This document shows, one piece after another, positions 40,401 to 48,421 of a stretch of DNA of 64,000 nucleotides. This DNA comes from Streptococcus sp. SN-1. GTDB lineage: Bacteria > Bacillota > Bacilli > Lactobacillales > Streptococcaceae. The stretch is taken from the NCBI RefSeq assembly GCF_041154385.1, contig NZ_AP028929.1:930001-994000 (forward strand). Reading direction: 5' to 3'. Each line of letters opens with the position of its first letter. Within the stretch, counting starts at the first letter, position 1. Below the pieces are notes generated by a model that saw only the letters and a list, made by a program, of their open reading frames with translations, did no database searches and was not told the origin of the DNA. The translations under genes were made by a program, and so were the position numbers.

Positions 40401-41006
40401 AGAGGATACGAAAATGGAAATGACAATACTTTTAAACGAAATGGATATTATACAATTAAACTATTCTCACCAATATATTCTGCTCTAAGTAATGATAAAG
40501 GAACTCCGGGTGATTTAATGGGTCGTCGTATGGCGTTTGAATTGTTAGCTGCAAAAGGATTTAAAGATGGAATGGTACCATATATTTCTAATCAATATGC
40601 GGAAGAAGCAAAAGCCAATGGTGATGTTATTACATCATATGGTAAAGTAATCGGTAATGTAACTGATGAGTTAGTACTTCAAAAAGTGTTTAATAATGAA
40701 TATAAATCATGGGTTGATTTCAAAAAAGCAATGTATGAAGAACGAAAAGCTAAATTTAATAAATTAATGAGCATTAGCTTCGATAACCCAAATGGAAGTT
40801 GGTTCAGAAAAGATAGAGTGACAATAAAAAATATAGAAGATCTTCAAAGAATGATAACTACTGCTGTCAATGAAGATGCTGAGGATTATCTTGTGAATAT
40901 ATATCCAGAAAGAAGTAGAGTTCATAAACTTAAACAGGCAATCTTTAAAGCCTATCTTGATCAAACCGATGATTTTAGAAATTCAATTTTTGAGAATAAA
41001 AAATAG
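34485..41006 (+). CDS. IgA1-protease-family (M26) zinc metalloprotease with an inserted serine protease domain
   Basis: 2173-residue surface protein. It has a YSIRK-type signal (F-S-F-R-K-L-S-V-G-L-V-S) and an N-terminal sortase motif LPNTG at 96-100 followed by two hydrophobic segments, the unusual layout of streptococcal IgA1/Zmp proteases. Next come 22 repeats of 17 residues (252-625). A chymotrypsin/V8-like domain follows at about 655-865, with His694 (T-V-A-H-N), Asp749 (Y-D-L-A-V) and Ser820 (G-M-S-G-G-G). After it are the M26 N-terminal and GLUG-like repeats and the zinc site H-E-M-T-H (1817-1821) with Glu1841. The C-terminal half most resembles IgA1 protease (iga/ZmpA), and the place next to rexAB fits iga. 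The ATG at 34485 is preferred to the one at 34482 on RBS spacing. Cleavage of IgA1 is inferred, not shown. Confidence 0.9.
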   Translation: MEKYFGEKQQRFSFRKLSVGLVSATISSLFFMSVLGSSSVEAQETKGVHYKYVTESELSSDEKKQLVYDIPTYVENDDETYYLVYKLNSQNQLGELPNTGSKNEMQALVAGASLAALGILIFAVSKKKVKNKTVLHLVLVAGIGNGVLVSAHALENHLLLNYNTDYELTLGEKLPLPKEISGYTYIGYIKEGNITSEFKVSNQEKSVATPKNQQKVDYNVTPNFVENPSKVQTIQEEKPVSSTKPTEVQAALPETGVTDKGEPEVQPALPEAVVTNKGTPEVQPALPKAVVSDKDKPAVQPTLPESVVTDKGESAIQPELPEALVTEKGEAEVHPALPAAVVTEKGEPAVQSDLPEAVVTDKGEPEVQPALPKAVVSDKDKPAVQPTLPESVVTDKGESAIQPELPEALVTEKGEAEVHPALPEAVVTDKGEPAVQPALPEAVVTEKGEAEVHPALPEAVVTEKGEAEVHPALPEAVVTDKGEPAVQPALPEAVVTNKGTPEVQPALPEAVVTEKGEAEVHPALPEAVVTDKGEPEVQPALPEAVVTDKGEPAIQPELPEAVVTEKGEAEVHPALPEAVVTEKGEPEVQPALPEAVVTDKGKPAIQPELPEAVVSDKGEPEQVAPLPEYTGKIEPLKSESTKPSEETNNTTETNNVQKNASALLRMNFVKGNQALSGTGSATFIAPNVLLTVAHNFINNSSDNSTGEFRGEKSKNTYEWVTPDGQKGSFTSEDIHFYNQKDYPKGFIYDLAVIKLPQSLERKHVNLVENYSKVNIHDKLNVYGYPGGEYTHLKDATVEMEQKYANNTYGVQYQGGKPGMSGGGIFNTNGEVIGVHQNGAKNRSGGLILSPTQLDWIRSIINGKEITPTYDALERHKDEKKDDVKEEDVNKKLELRNISSVELYSKEGDKYRHVTSLDSVPNDPQNYFMKVKSENFKDVMLPVSSITDDNKDNRDNRAVYKIVASANNLIQHENNKVLDNYTYYLPKTQQSETGVYTSFKNLVDEMNRNPYGEFHLGATMDAREVELPDGQESYVKNEFHGKLVGTNNEKYYAIYNLKKPLFGGLNGATVENLSLKDVNISAKEDAATVAKEAKNRTAISNVHADGAIAGEHGIGGLVSQVNNSTISNSSYTGRITNTYKTVASYQIGGLVGKLSGSGALIDKSVASIDMATNATQGDQSIGGIAGAVIDNAVISSSYAEGKLNNVKPFAYVGGVVGDLWDPVDGLEKSGKLLNVLSDVNVTNGNAIAGKHFDNMKATNVYSNKNNKVVNVVPEDDEILTKDSTVQRGEVLEDAQIREKKSAFASKNIIKTEDFNFSSRYVTDYRSLENADSSKEKVYKNIEKLLPFYNRETIVKYGNLVESSSNLYNKELLSVVPMKDKEVISDINQYKSSINKLLLYYTDNTSEKLNVNYQSDFSNVAEYRIGDTKLIYTPNTLLHNYNNILDKVLPTLNSVEYKSKEIRKVLDVSNDVSLTELYLEEQFNTTKNNLRDSLTKLLTADAAIAENNNKIIDNYVIEKIKNNKEALLLGLTYLERWYNFKYGNTKAKDLVMYHLDFFGKSNSSALDNVIELGKSGYNNLLAKNNVITYNVLLAKNYKTNNLFDALEKYRKAFVPDKTNNEWFKEQTKAYIVEEKSTIKEVSDKQSIAGSPYSIGVYDRLTSPSWKYPSMVLPLLTLPEKSVFMIANISTIGFGAYDRYRSKEHPAGTNLNNYVETKAKEAAVRFRDHYDYWYKILDDKNKEKLYRSVLVYDAFRFGNDEDNRLQEATFETNHPAIKHFFGPAGNNVVHNSNGAYATGDAFYYMAYRMLDKDGAVTYTHEMTHNSDREIYLGGYGRRNGLGPEFYAKGLLQAPDHPNDPTITINSILKYEKSEDLTRLQVKDPTKRFNNAEDLQKYMHNMFDVIYMLEYLEGNAVVKLDISKKNELLRRIENKFETDPDGSRVYATNVIRYLNTSELNKLTSFNSLIENDVITRRGYENGNDNTFKRNGYYTIKLFSPIYSALSNDKGTPGDLMGRRMAFELLAAKGFKDGMVPYISNQYAEEAKANGDVITSYGKVIGNVTDELVLQKVFNNEYKSWVDFKKAMYEERKAKFNKLMSISFDNPNGSWFRKDRVTIKNIEDLQRMITTAVNEDAEDYLVNIYPERSRVHKLKQAIFKAYLDQTDDFRNSIFENKK
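35238..36359 (+). repeat. 22 tandem 51-bp repeats in the first M26 gene
   Basis: Each unit encodes 17 residues of the form L-P-E-A-V-V-T-[DEN]-K-G-E-P-E-V-Q-P-A. The first unit is degenerate (L-P-E-T-G-V-T) and the last ends E-Q-V-A-P. A higher-order block of about five units is duplicated: 35326-35500 and 35581-35755 are nearly identical at a 255-base offset. The array probably spaces the protease from the wall and may change length by recombination. Confidence 0.95.
36460..37080 (+). other. Region encoding a trypsin/V8-like serine protease domain
   Basis: Three segments in canonical order and spacing make a catalytic triad: S-A-T-F-I-A-P-N-V-L-L-T-V-A-H-N (His694), I-Y-D-L-A-V-I-K-L (Asp749) and G-K-P-G-M-S-G-G-G-I-F (Ser820), followed by G-E-V-I-G-V-H. 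This resembles the S1B glutamyl endopeptidase group. It lies between the repeat array and the M26 region. No stop or frameshift interrupts it. Confidence 0.85.
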
Positions 41007-41049
41007 TATTTGCTATTAGGAAATAAAAAGTAAAGGTAGAGGATTACAA

Positions 41050-44000
41050 TTGTCATTATTAAAAAAAGATAGATTTTCCATTCGGAAAATAAAGGGTATT
41101 GTTGGTTCGATATTCTTGGGGAGTCTTTTATTTGCACCGTCAGTTGTTGGTGCATCGACTTATCATTACTTGGATTATAGTAATTTGACACAAACTGAAC
41201 GTGATCAACTCAAACAAGGTAGACCTGACGAATCAAAAGAATCATATGCTTTGGTTTATGAGAAAGACGCACTACCAAATACTGGTCAATCACAATCTAT
41301 TATGACTGTATTGGGTTTATTGACCATCGGTAGTCTTGTTGTAGTTATTACAAAAGATAAGAGAAATAAAAAAATAGCTACATTTTTGATTGTAGGGGCG
41401 ACAGGTTTAGTTACACTATCAACTACTTCAGCACTTAATTTGAATGCTAACATCCATGAGTCTGGACGTGATGGTGTGTTGCAAATTTCTGGTTACAGAT
41501 ATGTTGGTTACTTGGAATTTGATGAGAGAACGGTTTCATCGGTTTCGCTAGTTGAACAATCCAAAGTTATGACAGACAAAGGCGAACCCGAAGTTACAAC
41601 AGCTTTACCAGAAGCTGTTGTAACTGAAAAGGGCGAACCTGAGGTGCAACAAGCTTTACCAGAAGCTGTTGTAACTGAAAAGGGCAAACCTGAGGTTCAA
41701 CCAGCCTTACCAGAAGCTGTAGTAACTGAAAAAGGCGAACCTGAGGTGCAACAAGCCCTACCCGAAGCTGTAGTCACTGAAAAGGGAGAACCTGAGGTTC
41801 AAGCAGCCTTATCAGAAGCAGTTGTAACTGAAAAAGGCGAACCCGAAGTTCAACCATCGTTATCAGAAGCAGTTGTAACTGAAAAGGGGGAACCTGAGGT
41901 GCAAACAGCTTTACCTGAAGCTGTAGTCACTGAAAAGGGAGAACCTGAGGTTCAACCATCGTTATCAGAAGCTGTTGTAACTGAAAAGGGGGAACCCGCA
42001 GTTCAACCAGCCTTACCCGAAGCAGTTGTAACTGAAAAGGGGGAACCTGAGGTTCAAACAGCCTTATCAGAAGCAGTTGTAACTGAAAAAGGGGAACCTG
42101 AGGTTCAAACAGCCTTACCAGAAGCCGTAGTCACTGAAAAGGGAGAACCTGAAGTTCAAACAGCCTTACCCGAAGCCGTAGTCACTGAAAAGGGAGAACC
42201 TGAAGTTCAAACAGCCTTACCAGAAGCCGTAGTCACTGAAAAGGGAGAACCTGAAGTTCAAACAGCCTTATCAGAAGCTGTTGTAACTGAAAAAGGGGAA
42301 CCTGAGGTTCAAACAGCCTTACCCGAAGCTGTTGTAACTGAAAAAGGGGAACCTGAGGTTCAACAAGATTTACCAGAAGCTGTAGTCACTGAAAAAGGAG
42401 AACCTGAGGTTCAACAAGATTTACCAGAAGCTGTAGTCACTGAAAAGGGAGAACCTGAGGTTCAACAAGATTTACCAGAAGCTGTAGTCACTGAAAAAGG
42501 AGAACCTGAGGTTCAACAAGATTTACCAGAAGCTGTAGTCACTGAAAAGGGAGAACCTGAAGTTCAAGCTGAGTTGCCAGAATATACGTCAAAAGTTGCT
42601 CCAACTTTGACTTTAGATAAGGTTACAGAAGATGCGATGGATCGTTCAGCTACATTGGATTACACTCTTGAAAATACAGGTAATGCTGAAATCAAGAGCA
42701 TTATAGCTGAGATTAAAGATGGGGACACTGTTGTTAAGCGAGTTGATTTATCTAAAGAAAAATTGACAGACGCTATTCAAGGTTTGGATTTATTCAAAGA
42801 TTATAAAATTGCAACAACAATGACTTACAACCGTGGTGAAGGTGATGAAACATCTAAACTGGATGAAAAACCTTTGCGTTTGGAGTTGAAAAAAGTTGAA
42901 ATTAAAAATATCGCATCTACTAATTTAGTGAAGGTGAATGATGATGGTACTGAAACACCTAGTGATTTCATGAGCGAAAAACCTTCTGATGAAGATGTGA
43001 AGAAAATGTACTTAAAAATCACTAGTCGTGATAATAAAGTAACACGTTTAGCAGTTGATAAAATTGAGGAAGTAACTGAAGAAGGTCAAAAACTTTATAA
43101 AATTACGGCTGAAGCTCAAGATTTGATTCAACACATTGATCCATCTAAGGCGCGCAATAAGTATGTTTATTATATAGAAAAACCCCATCCTAAAGAAGAT
43201 AATGTCTACTATAACTTTAAAGATTTAGTAGATGCTATGAATGTTAATAAAAACGGTACATTTAAAATTGGTGCAGATTTGAATGCTACAAATGTACCAA
43301 CACCCTTTAAACAATATGTCCCAGGTACGTTTAAGGGACATCTATCAAGTGTTGATGGTAAACAATATACAATTCATAACATTGCTCGTCCCTTATTTGA
43401 CCGTGTTGAAAATGGTTCAGTAAAGAATATTAATTTAGGTAATGCGGATATCAATATGCCTTGGGCTGACGGAATAGCACCTGTTGCCAATATGGTGAAA
43501 AATGCAACTGTTGAAGATGTTAAGGTGACTGGTAATGTAGTTGCTAATAACAATATTGCAGGTATCGTCAATAAAATCGATAGTGGTGGTCAGTTGACAA
43601 ATGTAGCCTTCATCGGTAATCTTACAGGTGTTGGTGATAAAGGTCAATATATGGCTGGCATTGCCGGTGAGATTTGGAGAGGTAATCTTGCAAAAGCATA
43701 TGTCGAGGCTGATATTGTTGCCAACAGAGCCCGTATAGGTGGTTTAGTTGCTAAAACAGATAATGGTAACGACTCTATGGGAATTGGTAAATACGGTTCA
43801 ATTCGTAAATCGGTCGCCAAAGGAACCATTAAGACTAAAGTTTTGCTTGAAACAGGTGGATTTATCAATAGCAATCTTCCTTTTGGTAAACTGGAAGATA
43901 ATATTTCAATGATGAGAGTTGAAAATGGTGAAGAGTTCTTTGGTTCTTCAGATTTGGACTACGATGGTGGTTATTTCACAAATGGCTGGTTAGAGCGTAA

Positions 44001-46674
44001 CTTTGTTGTCAAAGGTGTCAGTTCAGGTAAGCATTCATTCAATCGTTCTCGTGACAAAATTAAAGAAATTAGTCAAGATGAAGCTAACAAGAGAATTGCA
44101 GCCTTTAATATTACTGCTGATAAATACGAAATCAACGAACCTGTTGTCAATCGCTTAAATCGTTTAACCAGAAGAGAAGATGAATATAAGTCAACCCAAG
44201 ACTATAAAGTAGATCGAGATCTGGCTTATCGTAATATTGAGAAACTTCAACCATTTTATAACAAAGAATGGATTGTCAACCAAGGTAACAAACTTACAGA
44301 AGATTCAAACTTAGCTAAGAAAGAAGTCCTTTCTGTTACGGGAATGAAGGATGGTCAATTCGTGACCGATTTATCGGATATCGATAAAATAATGATTCAC
44401 TATGCTGATGGTACTAAGGAAGAAATGGATGTTACTAAGAATGCTGATTCTAAAGTGAAACAAGTTCGAGAATATACCATCGCTAGACAAAATGTTGTTT
44501 ATACACCAAATATGGTTGAGAAAGACCGTGTGAAACTGATTGCAGATGTGAAAGAGAAGTTATCTTCAGTCACATACGATTCGCAAGATGTTCGTAAAAT
44601 TATTGGAAATCCAGCTGATTTGTATCTAGAAGAAAGCTTTACTGACGTCAAAGACAATCTTGATAAATTTGTGAAAGCTTTAGTCGAAAATGAAGATCAT
44701 CAATTGAATAGTGACGAAGCTGCGATGAAAGCACTTGTGAAGAAAATTGACGATAATAAAGCGAAAATTATGATGGCTCTATCTTACTTGAACCGTTACT
44801 ATAACATTAAGTATACTGACAACAGTATGAGTATCAAAGACATTATGATATTTAAACCTGACTTCTACGGTAAAACACCAAGTGTGTTAGATCGCTTGAT
44901 TAACATCGGGTCTAGCGAGAAGAACTTAAAGGGTGACCGAACTCAGGATGCTTATCGTGAAATCATTGCAAGTAATACTGGTAAAGGTAGTCTTCGTAAC
45001 TTCCTAGAATACAACATGCGTTTGTTTACAGAGGATAAAGACATCAATGATTGGTTTATCCACTCAGCTAAGAATGTTTATGTTTCAGAACCTAAAACTA
45101 CAAATCCTGACTTTGTCAATAAACGTCATAGAGTCTTTGATGGTTTAGATAACGGTGTTCATGGTCGTATGATTTTACCACTTCTAACGCTTAAAGATGC
45201 CCATATGTTCTTAATTTCAACATATAACACGATGGCGTACAGTTCATTTGAGAAATATGGTAAGTATACAGAAGAATCTCGAAACGAATTTAAGAAAGAG
45301 ATTGATAATGTTGCGAAAGGTCAACAAACTTACCTTGATTTTTGGTCACGTTTAGCATTGCCAAGTGTACGTGACCAATTACTCAAAAGTCAAAATAGGG
45401 TTCCGACACCTGTTTGGGATAACCAAAACTATCATAACGTTGAAGGTGTAAATCGTATGGGTTATGATAAGAACAATAAACCAATTGCACCTATTCGTGA
45501 ATTATATGGACCAACTTGGAAATTCCATAATACCAACTGGAATATGGGAGCTATGGCATCTATTTTCCCAGATCCTAATAATAATGACCAAGTTTATTTC
45601 ATGGGAACAAATATGATTAGTCCGTTTGGTATTTCAGCCTTTACTCACGAAACAACACACGTAAACGATAGAATGCTTTACTTCGGTGGTCATAAGCATC
45701 GTCAAGGTACAGACGTTGAAGCCTATGCACAAGGTATGCTGCAAACACCTGACAGCTCAACGACTAATGGTGAATACGGCGCACTTGGAATTAACATGGC
45801 TTACCATCGTCCAAATGATGGTAACCAATGGTACAACCCAGATCCTGACAAATTAAAGACACGTGATGACATTGACCGCTACATGAGAAACTACAATGAA
45901 GCTATGATGTTGCTTGATCATGTAGAAGCTGATGCTGTACTTCCTAAAATTAAAGGAGACAATAGTAAGTGGTTCAAGAAGATTGACAAAGAAATGCGCT
46001 TTAAGATTCAGTATAATGATCTTTTAGGTCCAAACCAATGGGATAGTGTCCGTGATTTGAAAGATGAAGAAAAGGTAATGACTTTATCTAGCGTCAATGA
46101 TTTAGTGGATAATAACTTCATGACAAAACATGGAAATCCAGGTAATGGACGTTATAGACCAGAAGATTTTACACCAAACTCAGCTTACGTAAATGTCAAT
46201 ATGATGGCTGGTATTTATGGTGGTAATACAAGCAAAGGTGCTCCTGGTTCATTATCATTTAAACACAATGCTTTTCGTATGTGGGGTTACTTTGGATATG
46301 CAAATGGATTCATTGGATATGTCTCTAGCAAATATCAAGATGAAGCTAATAGACAAAATAATAGCTTATTAGGAGATGATTTTATCATCAAGAAAGTATC
46401 TGGAGACAAGTTCAAGACACTTGAAGAGTGGAAGAGACATTGGTACGAGGAGGTTCTTGCTAAAGCTAAGAAAGGCTTTGAAGGTATCGATATTGATGGC
46501 GTCCATATCAGTAACTATGATGAGTTAAGGCCTTTATTTGATAAAGCAGTCGAAGAAGATTTGGAAAAAACAGATGACTTCTCTCATACTGTAGCTCTTA
46601 AATCTAAGGTATTCAAAGCCCTTCTTAAAAATACAGACGGTTTCTTTAACCAACTGTTTAAAAAAGACATTTAA
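41050..46674 (+). CDS. ZmpB/ZmpD-type M26 zinc metalloprotease
   Basis: 1874-residue surface metalloprotease. It has a YSIRK-like signal (F-S-I-R-K-I-K-G-I-V-G-S), LPNTG at 75-79 and two hydrophobic segments. Nineteen 17-residue repeats (about 186-508) are followed by the M26 N-terminal region, GLUG-like segments, and the zinc site H-E-T-T-H at 1533-1537 with Glu1557. The catalytic end resembles ZmpB. Its place directly after the iga-like gene recalls ZmpD, so B versus D is open. The start is a TTG with AGAGGA six bases upstream; no better ATG gives the signal peptide. It lies 43 bases after the first protease gene and is probably co-transcribed. Substrate unknown. Confidence 0.88.
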   Translation: MSLLKKDRFSIRKIKGIVGSIFLGSLLFAPSVVGASTYHYLDYSNLTQTERDQLKQGRPDESKESYALVYEKDALPNTGQSQSIMTVLGLLTIGSLVVVITKDKRNKKIATFLIVGATGLVTLSTTSALNLNANIHESGRDGVLQISGYRYVGYLEFDERTVSSVSLVEQSKVMTDKGEPEVTTALPEAVVTEKGEPEVQQALPEAVVTEKGKPEVQPALPEAVVTEKGEPEVQQALPEAVVTEKGEPEVQAALSEAVVTEKGEPEVQPSLSEAVVTEKGEPEVQTALPEAVVTEKGEPEVQPSLSEAVVTEKGEPAVQPALPEAVVTEKGEPEVQTALSEAVVTEKGEPEVQTALPEAVVTEKGEPEVQTALPEAVVTEKGEPEVQTALPEAVVTEKGEPEVQTALSEAVVTEKGEPEVQTALPEAVVTEKGEPEVQQDLPEAVVTEKGEPEVQQDLPEAVVTEKGEPEVQQDLPEAVVTEKGEPEVQQDLPEAVVTEKGEPEVQAELPEYTSKVAPTLTLDKVTEDAMDRSATLDYTLENTGNAEIKSIIAEIKDGDTVVKRVDLSKEKLTDAIQGLDLFKDYKIATTMTYNRGEGDETSKLDEKPLRLELKKVEIKNIASTNLVKVNDDGTETPSDFMSEKPSDEDVKKMYLKITSRDNKVTRLAVDKIEEVTEEGQKLYKITAEAQDLIQHIDPSKARNKYVYYIEKPHPKEDNVYYNFKDLVDAMNVNKNGTFKIGADLNATNVPTPFKQYVPGTFKGHLSSVDGKQYTIHNIARPLFDRVENGSVKNINLGNADINMPWADGIAPVANMVKNATVEDVKVTGNVVANNNIAGIVNKIDSGGQLTNVAFIGNLTGVGDKGQYMAGIAGEIWRGNLAKAYVEADIVANRARIGGLVAKTDNGNDSMGIGKYGSIRKSVAKGTIKTKVLLETGGFINSNLPFGKLEDNISMMRVENGEEFFGSSDLDYDGGYFTNGWLERNFVVKGVSSGKHSFNRSRDKIKEISQDEANKRIAAFNITADKYEINEPVVNRLNRLTRREDEYKSTQDYKVDRDLAYRNIEKLQPFYNKEWIVNQGNKLTEDSNLAKKEVLSVTGMKDGQFVTDLSDIDKIMIHYADGTKEEMDVTKNADSKVKQVREYTIARQNVVYTPNMVEKDRVKLIADVKEKLSSVTYDSQDVRKIIGNPADLYLEESFTDVKDNLDKFVKALVENEDHQLNSDEAAMKALVKKIDDNKAKIMMALSYLNRYYNIKYTDNSMSIKDIMIFKPDFYGKTPSVLDRLINIGSSEKNLKGDRTQDAYREIIASNTGKGSLRNFLEYNMRLFTEDKDINDWFIHSAKNVYVSEPKTTNPDFVNKRHRVFDGLDNGVHGRMILPLLTLKDAHMFLISTYNTMAYSSFEKYGKYTEESRNEFKKEIDNVAKGQQTYLDFWSRLALPSVRDQLLKSQNRVPTPVWDNQNYHNVEGVNRMGYDKNNKPIAPIRELYGPTWKFHNTNWNMGAMASIFPDPNNNDQVYFMGTNMISPFGISAFTHETTHVNDRMLYFGGHKHRQGTDVEAYAQGMLQTPDSSTTNGEYGALGINMAYHRPNDGNQWYNPDPDKLKTRDDIDRYMRNYNEAMMLLDHVEADAVLPKIKGDNSKWFKKIDKEMRFKIQYNDLLGPNQWDSVRDLKDEEKVMTLSSVNDLVDNNFMTKHGNPGNGRYRPEDFTPNSAYVNVNMMAGIYGGNTSKGAPGSLSFKHNAFRMWGYFGYANGFIGYVSSKYQDEANRQNNSLLGDDFIIKKVSGDKFKTLEEWKRHWYEEVLAKAKKGFEGIDIDGVHISNYDELRPLFDKAVEEDLEKTDDFSHTVALKSKVFKALLKNTDGFFNQLFKKDI
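41605..42573 (+). repeat. 19 tandem 51-bp repeats in the second M26 gene
   Basis: Units encode L-[PS]-E-A-V-V-T-E-K-G-E-P-E-V-Q-x-x, more uniform than in the neighbouring gene, with four consecutive units ending Q-Q-D near the 3' end. A partial unit lies upstream at about 41571-41604. The repeat is clearly related to the array at 35238-36359. Confidence 0.95.
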
Positions 46675-46745
46675 ATGTTTAGAATATAAAGGGAACAGTT
46701 TTTTGCTCCCTCTGAAAAGTCATCATTTGATGGCTTTCAAAAAGC

Positions 46746-46797
46746 ACCTCAAAAAAGGTATTGGCAAGTTGCAATACCTTTTTTTGAGGCTCTTTTA
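46746..46797 (+). terminator. Terminator of the M26 protease pair
   Basis: Long inverted repeat CCTCAAAAAAGGTATTG / CAATACCTTTTTTTGAGG with a following TCTTTTAT. Confidence 0.8.
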
Positions 46798-46857
46798 TCT
46801 TGTCCTTGTTTCAATTGACGATACCACATTATGTACTGTTTTGCTTCATTTTATTAT

Positions 46858-46899
46858 AAAAGGACTTAGTCCTGTGCAGTACAGAACTAAATCCTTTCA
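46858..46899. terminator. Hairpin between the convergent zmp and uracil permease genes
   Basis: AAAGGACTTAGT pairs with ACTAAATCCTTT, with an inner CTGT/ACAG step. Flanking A and T bases make it a plausible bidirectional terminator. Confidence 0.55.
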
Positions 46900-46975
46900 A
46901 TAATTATTTGTGCAACTTTTTGGGGTTAGTAAAGAGAAACTCGTTTTTGTTTATTCTCTTTCTGTGTCAAGTCTC

Positions 46976-48259
46976 TTAATCTTTATTTTCGTATGGTAAG
47001 ATCAAGTTCAAGATGATTCCTGTCATGGCTGATAGGGCAGTACCTGAAAGGGTAACTGGACCGAGTTTAAGGATAGCTCCTCCAAGTCCAAGGACCAACA
47101 TAGCACTTGCGATGATTAGGTTACGCATTTGAGCAAAATCAACACGTTCTTTAATCAAGACTTTCAAACCGTTGCTGGCGATAACTCCATAGAGAAGGAT
47201 TGACATACCACCAAGTACAGCATTTGGAATGGTTGAAATCAAGGCAGTGAATTTACCAAGGAAGCTAAGGGCAATCGCGATAAAGGCAGCGTTACGGATA
47301 ACTGAGACAGAAGCGATACGAGTCATACCGATAACCCCTGTATTTTCTCCGTAAGTTGTATTGGCTGGTCCACCAAGGAAGGCAGAAACTGAAGTTGCGA
47401 TACCGTCACCAAGAAGAGTACGGTGAAGACCTGGTTCTTTCAAGAATTGACGGCCACAGATTTGACCCAAAACAGTATGGTCTCCGATATGTTCAGAAAT
47501 TGTTACGATAGCGATTGGCAAGATAGCGATGGTTTCTGGACCAAAGTAAAGATTGTATTCTTTAAAGGCACCACCAGTGCTAAATGGCAAGTAGAAACCA
47601 GGAATCTCGAACCAGTTAGCTTTAAGAACTGGTGTAAAATCAACCAAGCCAAGGGTTAGTGCGAAGAGGTAACCACCGATAATAGCAAAGAGGAATGGAA
47701 TGATTCGTAGGAAGCCCTTTCCTTTAGTATTGATAAAGGCAGCAATCAAGAAAGTAACAACTGCTACAAGAGCATTTTTCCAATTTCCGTCCGCTACAAG
47801 TCCAGCGTTAGTAACTGCTGAACCTGCCAGTCCTAGACCGATAACGATAATCATAGGACCGATAATGATTGGTGGTAAGAGTTTATCAATCCATTTTGTA
47901 CCTGCAAAACGAACACCAGCAGCCACAAGGACATAGACCAAACCAGTCAAGATAACCCCTGTTTGGGCAGCAGATACATCACCACCCATTTCTTTCATAG
48001 CCAGTGACATAGCTGTGATAAAGGCAAATGAAGAACCTAGATAAACTGGAACTTTAAATCCAGTTGAAATCATGTAGATGAGTGTTCCAACACCTGAAGC
48101 AAAAAGGGCAACAGATACAGGCATTCCCAAAATCAAGGGTACCAAGATGGTTGCACCGAACATGGCGAAAACGTGTTGGAAGCTAAGGAGAATTCCTTTT
48201 CCAGCTGAAGGACGTTGGTTAACGTCTAGTAACAAATCAACAGTTGATTCTTGTTTCAT
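46976..48259 (-). CDS. uraA: Uracil permease (NCS2 family)
   Basis: 427-residue nucleobase:cation symporter with about 12-14 helices. Conserved NCS2 segments include G-S-S-F-A-F-I-T-A-M, the S-E-H-I-G-D-H motif and N-T-T-Y-G-E-N-T-G-V. The start at 48259 is chosen over 48295 because GAGG lies just upstream, the protein then starts M-K-Q-E-S-T, and the longer form would run into the attenuator. The PyrR-type leader indicates uracil rather than xanthine as substrate. Confidence 0.93.
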   Translation of the reverse strand: MKQESTVDLLLDVNQRPSAGKGILLSFQHVFAMFGATILVPLILGMPVSVALFASGVGTLIYMISTGFKVPVYLGSSFAFITAMSLAMKEMGGDVSAAQTGVILTGLVYVLVAAGVRFAGTKWIDKLLPPIIIGPMIIVIGLGLAGSAVTNAGLVADGNWKNALVAVVTFLIAAFINTKGKGFLRIIPFLFAIIGGYLFALTLGLVDFTPVLKANWFEIPGFYLPFSTGGAFKEYNLYFGPETIAILPIAIVTISEHIGDHTVLGQICGRQFLKEPGLHRTLLGDGIATSVSAFLGGPANTTYGENTGVIGMTRIASVSVIRNAAFIAIALSFLGKFTALISTIPNAVLGGMSILLYGVIASNGLKVLIKERVDFAQMRNLIIASAMLVLGLGGAILKLGPVTLSGTALSAMTGIILNLILPYENKD

Positions 48260-48282
48260 ATAAACCTCACTTTTGGGCATCA

Positions 48283-48421
48283 AAAAAGAGCCCATTATTT
48301 TACAGCAATAGGCCCTCAGAGTAAGACTTCTTTAAAATCTAGACTTTAAAGAGTTTCAAATATTTCTGCGTCTTCGTCACCTCACGGGATGACATTAAAA
48401 ACCTTTGCTTAGGATAGTATA
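48283..48421 (-). promoter_or_regulatory. PyrR-type attenuator and promoter of uraA
   Basis: On the minus strand the promoter is TTTACA (48444-48439), a 17-base spacer and TATACT (48421-48416). The leader has a PyrR-binding hairpin GTCATCCCGTGAGGTGAC (48393-48376), close to the PyrR loop consensus with its TCC...GAGG element. It ends in a terminator, GGGCCTA / TGGGCTC plus T run, at about 48318-48283. Uridine nucleotides should promote PyrR binding and termination before uraA. Confidence 0.8.

Larger units (their letters stand above)
46675..46975. other. Intergenic stretch between zmp and the uracil permease gene
   Basis: No gene is supported. It contains the zmp terminator (46746-46797), a second long hairpin (46858-46899) and a weak third (46934-46965) suited to the convergent permease gene. 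The piece around 46800-46860 may be a decayed mobile-element end, but I cannot name it. Confidence 0.45.

Noticed and set aside
35238..42573. CRISPR-like array of regular short repeats
   Set aside because: The 51-bp units are in frame, have no unique spacers and encode a protein repeat.
46703..46903. 66-codon frame after the second M26 gene
   Set aside because: It runs through two terminator-like hairpins, has no ribosome-binding site and no recognisable protein sequence.
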